Source: Colimorpha_A sp045593985
GTDB taxonomy: Bacteria > Bacillota > Clostridia > Oscillospirales > CAG-272
Direction of reading: 5' to 3'
Assembly (NCBI GenBank): GCA_045593985.1
Contig: JAZNXR010000045.1
Coordinates: 1-15,069 of the forward strand
DNA length: 15,069 nucleotides
Part shown: positions 6,571 to 14,336 of the stretch, one piece after another
How positions within the stretch are numbered: position 1 is the first letter of the stretch
Layout of the letters: every line of letters starts with the position of its first letter
Translations under genes and position numbers: made by a program
Notes under the pieces: model-generated
Databases searched by the model: none
What the model saw: the letters and a program-made list of their open reading frames with translations, nothing else
Told to the model about the DNA's origin: nothing

Positions 6571-8762
6571 AGAACGATCCGACAGGCATAGGAAAGCTTT
6601 TAGCGGCGATAGAAAAGTCGGGCAAGCATTACGATACAGAAAAAATAATGAGGGCTTATGAGCTGGCAAAGGAGCTTCACGAGGGACAGTACCGTTACAG
6701 CGGCGATCCCTATATAAGCCATCCCGTGGCGGTTGCCGAAATTGCGGTCGGTCTCGGTCTTGATACAGATTCGATCGTTGCCGCCCTCCTTCACGATACG
6801 GTCGAGGACTGCGGTGAGCTGATTGACCTTCCAATGATAAAAAAGGCGTTTGGCGAGGACGTTGCACACCTCGTTGACGGCCTTACCAAGCTCGTCCGAA
6901 TCCCCTTCTCGGATAAGGAGGAGCAGCACGTTGAGGACCTCCGTAAAATGTTCCTTGCCATGGCGAAGGACGTAAGAGTTATCTTCATTAAGCTCTGCGA
7001 CCGACTTCACAACATGCGCACCCTCGGCGTAAAGAAGGACGAAAAGCGCCGAAGCACCGCGCTTGAAACGATGCACGTCTATGCGCCTCTTGCACACCGT
7101 CTCGGTATGCAGAGAATGAAGCACGAGCTTGAAAATCGCTCGCTTGAATACCTCGATCCGATAGGACACGAGGAAATTCGCAACGACATCGAAAAGCGTT
7201 ACGGCGAAAGCCGTGACTTTATCGAGCAGATGCGTAAGCGCGTGTCTGATAAGCTGACTGCGGCAGGCATCAAGTTTACTCTTGAAGGCAGAGTTAAGAG
7301 CGTTTACTCTATCTACCGCAAGATGTATCAGCAGAATAAGAGCTTTGAGGAGATATTCGACTTCTACGCCCTCCGAGTTATCGTTGACAGCGAGGAGGAA
7401 TGTTACGTCGTCCTCGGTATGATACACGAAATGTTCAACATGGTGCCGGGACGCTTCAAGGACTATATCTCAACTCCGAAGCCGAATATGTACCGTTCGC
7501 TTCATACGACGGTTATGGGCAGAAACGCCATTCCCTTCGAAGTTCAGATAAGAACCTGGGAAATGCACCGCATAGCGGAATACGGTGTTGCGGCGCATTG
7601 GAAATATAAGAGCGGCGAGGACAGCCGTGAAGAAATCGACCGCAAGCTTTCCTGGATAGCAAAGCTTATCGAAACGGAAGACGATACAAGAGATCCCGAG
7701 GAATTCCTCCAGGCACTCAAAATAGACATAATGCACGACGAGGTGTTCGTCTTTACCCCGAAGGGCGATATTATAACCCTTCCGCAGGGCGCAACGGTAA
7801 TTGACTTCGCCTACGCAATCCATTCCGCTGTCGGAAATAAGATGGTCGGCGCAAAGATAAACGGTATGATCGTTCCGATCGACCGTGCGCCGCAAAACGG
7901 CGAGATCGTTGAGATCATAACGTCAGCCGCTTCTCGCGGTCCTTCCCGTGACTGGATGAAGATCGTCCGCACGGGCGAAGCACGAAACAAGATCCGTCAG
8001 TGGTTTAAGAAGGAGCAGCGCCCCGAGAATATCAATGTCGGCAGGATCGAGGTCGAGCGTGAATTCAAGCGCATAGGCAAGGCTTGCACCGAAGCACAGA
8101 AGAACGAGATCCTGCTTAACGTCGCAAAGCGAATCGGTATTCAGGATATAGAGGACCTCTATAATACGATCGGCTACGGCGGTATTACGGTTTCGAAGAT
8201 CGGAACGAAGATACGTGACGAGTTTGACCGTGTAGTCAAGGAGGAAGCTCCTGCCGTGATGGACGCCTCCGACGTTCCGACCGTCAAGCGCAAGAAGTCG
8301 AACGGCGGCGTTGTCGTTGACGGAGTTGACGGTCTGTCTGTCAAATTCAGTAAATGCTGTAATCCGCTTCCCGGCGATTCGGTTATCGGCTTTATCACGA
8401 AGGGCTACGGAATTTCGGTTCATAAGCAGGACTGCCCGAACGTCATTTCGGGACTTAAAAACCCTGCATATATCGACCGCTGGGTAAATGCGCATTGGGA
8501 ATCCAGCGCCATGCAGGGCGGCGAGTTTGAAGCGCAGATCCGAGTTATCGCACAGCCGGGAATCAGGCTTATTGCGGACATCACAATGGCGCTTGCCGAT
8601 ATGCGTGTAGCACTTCTCGGCATAACGACGCATAACCGTTCCGACTGCACGATCGTCGAGCTGACGGTCAGCTGTAAAAATCTTGACCACTTTAAATCGA
8701 TCCTCTCGCGCCTCCGTTCGGTCGAAAGCGTAGAGGAAGTAAGCAGAGGATATACGACGTGA
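6540..8762 (+). CDS. relA: RelA/SpoT homolog (Rel), bifunctional (p)ppGpp synthetase/hydrolase
   Basis: This is a long RSH protein that makes and degrades the alarmone (p)ppGpp on ribosomes. The 740 residues show all expected domains. The HD hydrolase has ISHP (59-62), HDTVED (85-90) and the downstream CDRLHNMRT (153-161). The synthetase spans about 245-355 with GRFKDYI (304-310) and YRSLHTTV (318-325). TGS is at about 402-462, the Cys cluster KCCNPLPGD (605-613) continues to H628 and C632, and ACT is at about 666-737. An intact HD plus the RxKD motif (305-308) supports a bifunctional enzyme. The ATG at 6540 lies inside the recJ 3' end with only a weak purine-rich upstream sequence, so translation is probably coupled. 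The next ATG would remove the start of the HD domain. Confidence 0.96.
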   Translation: MHIQTADENLKNDPTGIGKLLAAIEKSGKHYDTEKIMRAYELAKELHEGQYRYSGDPYISHPVAVAEIAVGLGLDTDSIVAALLHDTVEDCGELIDLPMIKKAFGEDVAHLVDGLTKLVRIPFSDKEEQHVEDLRKMFLAMAKDVRVIFIKLCDRLHNMRTLGVKKDEKRRSTALETMHVYAPLAHRLGMQRMKHELENRSLEYLDPIGHEEIRNDIEKRYGESRDFIEQMRKRVSDKLTAAGIKFTLEGRVKSVYSIYRKMYQQNKSFEEIFDFYALRVIVDSEEECYVVLGMIHEMFNMVPGRFKDYISTPKPNMYRSLHTTVMGRNAIPFEVQIRTWEMHRIAEYGVAAHWKYKSGEDSREEIDRKLSWIAKLIETEDDTRDPEEFLQALKIDIMHDEVFVFTPKGDIITLPQGATVIDFAYAIHSAVGNKMVGAKINGMIVPIDRAPQNGEIVEIITSAASRGPSRDWMKIVRTGEARNKIRQWFKKEQRPENINVGRIEVEREFKRIGKACTEAQKNEILLNVAKRIGIQDIEDLYNTIGYGGITVSKIGTKIRDEFDRVVKEEAPAVMDASDVPTVKRKKSNGGVVVDGVDGLSVKFSKCCNPLPGDSVIGFITKGYGISVHKQDCPNVISGLKNPAYIDRWVNAHWESSAMQGGEFEAQIRVIAQPGIRLIADITMALADMRVALLGITTHNRSDCTIVELTVSCKNLDHFKSILSRLRSVESVEEVSRGYTT

Positions 8763-9223
8763 AAGCGGTAATACAAAGGGTAAAATACGCCTCGGTGACG
8801 GTCGATAACGAGACTGTCGGAAAGATAGATCAGGGCTTTCTCGTCCTTCTCGGAGTCGGCAAGGGAGATAGCGAGGCGGAGGCAGATCTGCTTGCCTCAA
8901 AAATCGCAAAAATGCGAATTTTCTGCGATGAAAACGGAAAAATGAATCTCTCGCTCAACCAGATCGGCGGTGAGATCCTCGTCATTTCGCAGTTTACTCT
9001 CTATGCAAACTGTGTCCATGGCAACCGCCCCGACTTTTTTGCGTCGGAAGGCCCTGCCCGAGCAAATGAGCTTTACGAATATTTTACCGAAAAGGTAAAA
9101 GCGCTCTCGGAATGTAAGACCGAAAAGGGAATTTTCGGCGCGGATATGAAGGTCGAGCTTCTCAATGACGGCCCCGTGACGATAATTCTCGATACCGACG
9201 ATCTTCGAAAGGACAAAAAATGA
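8759..9223 (+). CDS. dtd: D-aminoacyl-tRNA deacylase
   Basis: Dtd hydrolyses D-amino acids, and glycine mischarged on tRNA-Ala, from tRNA, keeping D-residues out of protein. The 154-residue product matches the family from end to end: MKAVIQRV start, SQFTLY (77-82) with the active-site segment, GNRPDF (88-93), GIFGADM (124-130) and the C-terminal NDGPVTI (136-142) carrying the Gly-Pro motif. The position usually written as Asp-x-Lys-Gly after SQFTLY reads NCVHGN here, a modest deviation. It starts with GTG overlapping the relA stop (GTGA), with AGAGGA at 8745-8750. It overlaps hemZ by ATGA. A relA-dtd pairing is common in Firmicutes. Confidence 0.95.
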   Translation: MKAVIQRVKYASVTVDNETVGKIDQGFLVLLGVGKGDSEAEADLLASKIAKMRIFCDENGKMNLSLNQIGGEILVISQFTLYANCVHGNRPDFFASEGPARANELYEYFTEKVKALSECKTEKGIFGADMKVELLNDGPVTIILDTDDLRKDKK

Positions 9224-10656
9224 TTGTCAGAATCGACGGCGATATAAAAAGAACATATTGCCAAAACCTGTGCCTCATTTTCTTCCCGGGCGCAAAATTT
9301 CCCGAAAATGAAATTCAAACGGGAAGCGTCCCCGAAGCAGACATCGTTTTGCGTGAGGAAAACGGCAGATATATTTCGTACGTCACCCTTTTTGACGGCG
9401 AAAGAAGAACAAGCGGCGAAGGAAGCTCGGAGATCGGCGGCAGGATAACCCCCGACAGAGCAAAAAAGCTCGCAGTCGGCAAGGCGTTTCAGGCATCGGG
9501 CGAGAAGCTTCTCGGTCAAGCGCCGCCCTGGGGAATTTCAACAGGCGTTCGTCCCTCAAAGCTCGCTGACGAGCTTATCGGCAAGGGCTTGAGCAGGGAA
9601 GAAGCGCTGATCGCCTTGCAAGAGGACTTTCTTATGCGCCCCGATAAAGCGGAGCTTCTTACCGAGGTCAATGCGCATCAGAAATATGCACGTTCGCTTT
9701 TGACGGACGATACCTGCTCGCTTTATATTTCGATTCCGTTTTGCCCGACAAGATGCGCATATTGCTCCTTCGTTTCATATTCGACACCGAAATATCTGTC
9801 TACTATCCCAGATTATCTCGATAAGCTCTGCCTTGATATCGAGGCGACTTTCAGGAAGATAAAAGAATCGGGGAAAAGGCTGACCACCGTCTATATAGGC
9901 GGCGGCACACCCACCGTCCTTGATGAAAGGCAGCTGCATCGCCTTCTTCAGGCGGTTGCTTCAAATACGAAAGGGCTTGATATCCTCGAATTTACCGTCG
10001 AAGCAGGGCGTCCCGATACGGTGACGAAGGAAAAATTTGATATTATGACCTCGTTTGGCGTAAACAGAACGAGCATAAATCCGCAAATACTCGACGATGG
10101 CGTCCTCGAAACGATAGGCCGCCGTCATACCGTTGCCGATTTCTACCGTGCCTACGATATTGCGGTAAGGAGCGGTATCAGAAGCATAAATACAGACCTG
10201 ATTGCAGGTCTGCCCTCGGCAACCGAGGAAAGCTTCTGCTCTACCGTCGATAAAATAATCGACCTTGATCCGCAAAACGTAACGGTTCATACCTACTGCG
10301 TAAAGCGTGCCGCATCCTTCACGACCGAAGCGCTTATCGAGGGTGACAAGCGGGGAATATATAACTTCTTCGGTGATATCAGCGCACGCTGTGTCGATTA
10401 TTCCCAGAAGGCGCTGACACAGGCGGGATATTTCCCTTATTACCTCTACCGTCAAAAGAATGCGCAGGGTAATCTTGAAAACGTCGGCTTCTGCCGTGAC
10501 TGTCACGAGGGACTTTATAACATCTATATTATGGAGGAGCTTCAGGACATCTACGCCGTCGGTGCAGGTGCGGTAAGCAAATTTATAAGTAAAGACGGCG
10601 GAAAAATCGAAAGAATATTCGAGCCGAAATATACATACGAATATATAAATAAATAA
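9220..10656 (+). CDS. hemZ: HemZ-like radical SAM protein (coproporphyrinogen dehydrogenase family)
   Basis: HemZ belongs to the oxygen-independent coproporphyrinogen III oxidase-like radical SAM group. The 478-residue product has the HemZ-specific N-terminal domain (about 1-160) with PPWGISTGVRP at 102-112, then a radical SAM core with the 4Fe-4S cysteines C175, C179 and C182 (CPTRCAYC) and the SAM-binding GGGTPT at 227-232. Length is close to the roughly 500-residue Bacillus protein. The ATG overlaps the dtd stop, with AAAGGA at 9208-9213. No other haem-synthesis gene is present, so actual coproporphyrinogen dehydrogenase activity is uncertain: HemZ-like proteins occur in Clostridia without a complete haem pathway, and the true substrate may differ. 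Confidence 0.9.
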   Translation: MIVRIDGDIKRTYCQNLCLIFFPGAKFPENEIQTGSVPEADIVLREENGRYISYVTLFDGERRTSGEGSSEIGGRITPDRAKKLAVGKAFQASGEKLLGQAPPWGISTGVRPSKLADELIGKGLSREEALIALQEDFLMRPDKAELLTEVNAHQKYARSLLTDDTCSLYISIPFCPTRCAYCSFVSYSTPKYLSTIPDYLDKLCLDIEATFRKIKESGKRLTTVYIGGGTPTVLDERQLHRLLQAVASNTKGLDILEFTVEAGRPDTVTKEKFDIMTSFGVNRTSINPQILDDGVLETIGRRHTVADFYRAYDIAVRSGIRSINTDLIAGLPSATEESFCSTVDKIIDLDPQNVTVHTYCVKRAASFTTEALIEGDKRGIYNFFGDISARCVDYSQKALTQAGYFPYYLYRQKNAQGNLENVGFCRDCHEGLYNIYIMEELQDIYAVGAGAVSKFISKDGGKIERIFEPKYTYEYINK

Positions 10657-10670
10657 AAAGGGACAAAAAA

Positions 10671-12308
10671 TTGAGTGCAAAAGAAAGAAAGGGAGCATCA
10701 AAAATGCTCTCGGGCGTCCTCGCCCTGACGATAGCAAATCTGTTCGTCAAGACGGTCGGACTGCTTCTCAAAATACCGCTTCACGGAATTCTCAATGACA
10801 GCGGAATGGCGTACTACAACAACGCCTACGACATATATGCCTTCCTTTATACCGTCTCTAACGTAGGCTTGCCGACTGCGGTTTCGATGATGATCTCCGA
10901 AAACCGTGCAAGCGGTAACGTAAGAGAAAGCAAGAAGATAATGAAGGTCGCCATGTGGCTGTTTGTCGCCATAGGTGTGATCGGAACGTCGATAATGTTC
11001 TTCGGTGCGCCGCTGTTCGAAAAGGCGTATAAGATAAACGACCTGTCGTACAGCGTTATGGCAATAGCGCCGACACTCTTCTTTATCTGCATCGCATCGG
11101 CGCTTAAGGGCTATTTCCAGGGCTACCAGAATATGGTGCCGTCTGCCGTTTCGAACGTGATCGAGGCAGTCGGAAAGATGACTCTCGGTATCCTTTTCGC
11201 CACCTATGCGGACAAGACAGGAGAGCCTCCGCATATCGTCGCCGCTTATGCGGTGCTCGGTCTGACCGTCGGAGTTGCTGCGGGAATGGTCTCGCTTATT
11301 ATACGCAAGCTTCTCTTTAAGCCGGAAAAATACGATACCGAATATGCAGACCTTCTGACGGACGGAATGGAAACCCGCCCGGCGTCAAAGATCATAAAGA
11401 TGCTCTTTATGATAGCGATTCCGATAACCCTTTCGTCATCGGTAATGACGCTGTCTAACGTCCTTGACGGAATAATTCTGTCACGGGGACTTCAGTACGT
11501 AGGATACAGCCAGGAGGCTACAAAGGCGTTTATCGGAAACCTGAAAACCTGTGTTACCCCGATAAGCAACATAATTCTGGCGTTTGCAAACCCGATAACA
11601 TCGGTTATCGTTCCGCTGATTGCGGTCGCAGTTGCAGAGAATAATTCCGAAAAGGTTAAAAAGGCGATCACAACGGCGCTTCGTATGGCGGTCATTGTAA
11701 TTCTCCCCTGTGTGTTCGGAATTTCGGTGATTGCAGAGCCGATAGTTGCATTCCTTTTCGGCGCAGAAGCGGCGGTCAAGGCAGGCCCGCTTCTCTCTGT
11801 TCACGTTATTTCGGTATTCTTTATGAGTATGATCTCAACAAGCGCCGCCATTCTTCAATCGCACAAGCTTGGACGTTATCCCGTTATAAGCGTGGCGGTG
11901 GGCGCTGTGGTGAAGGTCGTTTCAACCTTCAGCTTCGTTATGATAAAGGATATCGGAATTATGGCGTCTCCGATTTCGGCAATTCTTTCCTGCTTTACGA
12001 TCTCGGCAATGAACTTCATATTCATTCGCAAAAAGATCGGCTATACGCCGAATTTCGCAAAGCTTATAATCAAGCCGCTTATCTCGGCAGCAGTCTGTGC
12101 CGCTGCCGCAATCGGATCGTTTAAGCTTTATGATATGTTAACCCACGCTGCGGTCGTTTCTCTTATGCTTTCTATTCTCACTGCAGCGATAATATACGTG
12201 CTTACGATCCTTTTGATCCGCGGAATCACACGTGAGGAAGTCGAAATGCTCCCCAAGGGCAAAAAGCTCGCAAAGCTTCTTTCAAAAATGAAATTGCTTG
12301 CAGAATGA
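10671..12308 (+). CDS. MOP/MATE-fold flippase, SpoVB/YtgP-like polysaccharide biosynthesis protein
   Basis: This is a 545-residue polytopic membrane protein whose hydrophobic pattern suggests about 14 helices. The N-terminal segment, with IANLFVKTVGLLLKIPL followed by GMAYYNNAYDIY and VGLPTAVS, is typical of the SpoVB/YtgP branch of lipid-linked oligosaccharide flippases (COG2244). Length equals that of Bacillus YtgP (about 544), which acts as a MurJ lipid II flippase, while SpoVB acts in spore cortex synthesis; the sequence alone does not separate these. The start is TTG at 10671 with AAAAGGGA (10656-10663), 14 nt after the hemZ stop. An alternative ATG at 10704 also has GGGAG (10691-10695), but leaves almost no cytoplasmic residues before helix 1. 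A strong terminator follows. Confidence 0.88.
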   Translation: MSAKERKGASKMLSGVLALTIANLFVKTVGLLLKIPLHGILNDSGMAYYNNAYDIYAFLYTVSNVGLPTAVSMMISENRASGNVRESKKIMKVAMWLFVAIGVIGTSIMFFGAPLFEKAYKINDLSYSVMAIAPTLFFICIASALKGYFQGYQNMVPSAVSNVIEAVGKMTLGILFATYADKTGEPPHIVAAYAVLGLTVGVAAGMVSLIIRKLLFKPEKYDTEYADLLTDGMETRPASKIIKMLFMIAIPITLSSSVMTLSNVLDGIILSRGLQYVGYSQEATKAFIGNLKTCVTPISNIILAFANPITSVIVPLIAVAVAENNSEKVKKAITTALRMAVIVILPCVFGISVIAEPIVAFLFGAEAAVKAGPLLSVHVISVFFMSMISTSAAILQSHKLGRYPVISVAVGAVVKVVSTFSFVMIKDIGIMASPISAILSCFTISAMNFIFIRKKIGYTPNFAKLIIKPLISAAVCAAAAIGSFKLYDMLTHAAVVSLMLSILTAAIIYVLTILLIRGITREEVEMLPKGKKLAKLLSKMKLLAE

Positions 12309-12312
12309 TATT

Positions 12313-12343
12313 AAAAACAGACGGACAACGGCCGTCTGTTTTT
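12313..12343 (+). terminator. Intrinsic terminator of the recJ-to-flippase operon
   Basis: AAAAACAGACGG (12313-12324) pairs perfectly with CCGTCTGTTTTT (12332-12343) around a 7-nt loop, and the stem ends in the T-run. It starts 4 nt after the flippase stop codon. The A-run on the other side makes it potentially bidirectional. Repeat DNA begins just past the T-run. Confidence 0.93.
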
Positions 12344-12391
12344 GTATGTTAGGGAAGGCAAGATAACGCGGCGAAGCTTCGGCACGTTGTT

Positions 12392-12460
12392 TGTAGGGGC
12401 GACCATTGGTCGCCCGTTCGTTCGCGGCCCATTTGCGGGCGACCAATGGTCGCCCCTACA
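12392..12460. repeat. 69-bp element with 25-bp perfect inverted arms
   Basis: Arms 12392-12416 and 12436-12460 are exact reverse complements (25 of 25) around a 19-nt loop. Each arm also holds its own palindrome, GGCGACCA-T-TGGTCGCC, so the element can fold as one long hairpin or as two separate ones. It begins TGTAGGGGC and ends GCCCCTACA, the same GTAGGG/CCCTAC termini found on the other modules. Confidence 0.93.
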
Positions 12461-12553
12461 AGAATGTTTAATTGTTTCTCGACGTTTTTGTAGGGCGGGG
12501 GCTTGCTCCCGCCGCACTAATACGATGTTGCATCCCTTTGGGACACCTCATCC

Positions 12554-12589
12554 GTCAACCTTCGGTTGACACCTTCCCCTGAGGGGAAG
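12554..12589. repeat. Variable-arm hairpin plus CTTCCCC palindrome
   Basis: GTCAACC-TTC-GGTTGAC (12554-12570) is a perfect 7-bp hairpin in the variable-arm slot, directly followed by the palindrome CTTCCCCTGAGGGGAAG at 12573-12589. CACCTCATCC (12544-12553) precedes it. Confidence 0.85.
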
Positions 12590-12596
12590 GCAAGAT

Positions 12597-12620
12597 AACG
12601 TGGCGAAGCTTCGGCACGTT
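12597..12620. repeat. Linker palindrome around CGAAGCTTCG
   Basis: This 24-bp imperfect palindrome has outer arms AACGTG and CACGTT and a perfect inner CGAAGCTTCG, with one G/G mismatch on each side. A close copy is at 12365-12388 and degenerate copies in the other linkers, at 26-60, 211-245, 357-390 and 14955-14988. Confidence 0.8.
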
Positions 12621-12624
12621 ATTC

Positions 12625-12784
12625 GTAGGGACAGGCGTCCTCGACTGTCCGCCGGGGAACGATGTTACTTTTCTTTGGAACGGCGGGAGCAAGCCCCCGC
12701 CCTACGACAACATGGCAAAAATCTGTAAAATAGTGAATAGTATGAGCGTGGGAGCTGCGGACAGTCGAGGACGCCTGTCCCTAC
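12625..12784. repeat. 28-bp inverted pair (GTAGGGACAGGC module)
   Basis: The module at 12625-12652 and its exact reverse complement at 12757-12784 (28 of 28) bracket 104 bp. Another forward copy is at 14989-15016 and an inverse copy of 26 nt at 331-356. Each arm has a GGACAG/CTGTCC self-stem. Confidence 0.92.
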
Positions 12785-12860
12785 ATATCCACGTTCGATA
12801 TATCTCTTGTAGGGGAGGGGCTTGCTCCTCCCGCATAAAACGGTGTTACTTTTCTTTGGA

Positions 12861-12888
12861 ACGGGCGAGCAATGCTCGCCCGTTTTTT
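12861..12888 (+). terminator. Possible terminator formed by a repeat hairpin
   Basis: ACGGGCGAGC-AAT-GCTCGCCCGT (12861-12883) is a perfect 10-bp stem with a three-base loop, running into six T (12883-12888). It meets the intrinsic-terminator pattern on the + strand and lies 28 bp before the metK -35 box, so it could insulate metK. It is also the last module of the repeat array, so it may be repeat structure only. Confidence 0.6.
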
Positions 12889-12915
12889 ATCAAATAAAAA
12901 TTTTCTCAAAAAAGG

Positions 12916-12944
12916 TTGAAATCTGTAAAAAGATATGCTATAAT
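12916..12944 (+). promoter_or_regulatory. Predicted sigma-A-type promoter for metK-folA
   Basis: TTGAAA (12916-12921) and a consensus TATAAT (12939-12944) are separated by 17 nt, and TG at 12936-12937 gives an extended -10. The expected start near 12951 falls just before the first riboswitch stem, which independently supports the assignment. Confidence 0.85.
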
Positions 12945-12952
12945 ATCACCGT

Positions 12953-13064
12953 TCTTATCAAGAGTGGCGGAGGGACCGGCCCTGTGAAGCCCGACAACCA
13001 TTTGGCTTTTGCGAAATGAGCGCAAAAATCAGCCAAAAAGGTGCCAAATCCGAGCAGATGAGAG
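12953..13064 (+). ncRNA. SAM-I (S-box) riboswitch aptamer
   Basis: The sequence follows the S-box consensus. The P1 5' strand TCTTATC (12953-12959) pairs with GATGAGA (13057-13063), with one T-G wobble. It is followed by the AGAG...GGAGGGACCGGCCC core (12961-12982), TGAAGCCCGACAACC (12984-12998), a P3 hairpin (TGGCT and TTTGCG at 13003-13013, CGCAAA and AGCCA at 13021-13035), and GGTGCCAAATCC (13040-13051). The core reads CGACAACC where CGGCAACC is more common. It lies between a strong promoter and a terminator upstream of metK. In this family, SAM binding stabilises P1 and favours termination, so metK and folA should be expressed when SAM is low. Confidence 0.95.
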
Positions 13065-13085
13065 TTTAATTTTGAATGAAAAATT

Positions 13086-13110
13086 GCCCTCGTTCTGCGA
13101 GGGCGTTTTT
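13086..13110 (+). terminator. Riboswitch-controlled terminator in metK leader
   Basis: GCCCTCG (13086-13092) pairs with CGAGGGC (13098-13104) around TTCTG, followed by G and five T (13106-13110). It lies 21 nt after the aptamer. CAGA at 13055-13058, overlapping the P1 3' strand, can pair with TCTG at 13094-13097, and GAG at 13060-13062 with CTC at 13089-13091, a plausible but short antiterminator. Confidence 0.88.
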
Positions 13111-13162
13111 GTTGCCCTCAGAACGAAAAACAAGAGAAATTTGTAAGAAGAAGGAAGAAAAA

Positions 13163-14335
<1,173 letters not shown>

Positions 14336-14336
14336 T

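Larger units (their letters stand above)
12490..12705. repeat. 25-bp inverted pair (GTAGGGCGGGGGC module)
   Basis: The module at 12490-12514 and its exact reverse complement at 12681-12705 (25 of 25) bracket 166 bp. A further inverse copy with one C-to-T change is at 160-184. Each arm has a 6-bp GGCGGG/CCCGCC self-stem. Confidence 0.92.
12344..12890 (+). repeat. Central mosaic repeat array
   Basis: This gene-free 547-bp stretch is almost entirely repeat modules. In order: a partial GGGAAGGC end and linker (12352-12391); the 69-bp element with 25-bp inverted arms (12392-12460); a GTAGGGCGGGGGC hairpin (12490-12514); linker module ACGATGTTGC (12522-12543); CACCTCATCC, a variable hairpin and the CTTCCCCTGAGGGGAAG palindrome (12544-12589); linker palindrome (12597-12620); GTAGGGACAGGC hairpin (12625-12652); linker module (12659-12683); inverse of the 12490 hairpin (12681-12705); 51 bp without repeats; inverse of the 12625 hairpin (12757-12784); GTAGGGGAGGGGC hairpin (12809-12834); linker module (12840-12864); terminal GGGCGAGC hairpin with T-run (12861-12888). 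Open reading frames in it are artefacts. Confidence 0.9.

Noticed and set aside
7923..8909. Minus-strand open reading frame of 328 codons opposite relA and dtd
   Set aside because: It shadows two well-supported genes and has no recognisable motifs.
12344..12890. CRISPR array
   Set aside because: Repeats are of several types, irregularly spaced, in both orientations, and have no uniform spacers or cas genes nearby.
12719..12930. Shared 12-mer AAATCTGTAAAA at 12719 and 12919, a possible duplicated metK promoter
   Set aside because: The similarity does not extend through the -10 region; the first copy has no TATAAT at the right spacing.
12342..13019. Three + strand open reading frames of 61-75 codons before metK
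   Set aside because: They are made of repeat modules, and the last one runs across the metK promoter and riboswitch. No family resemblance.
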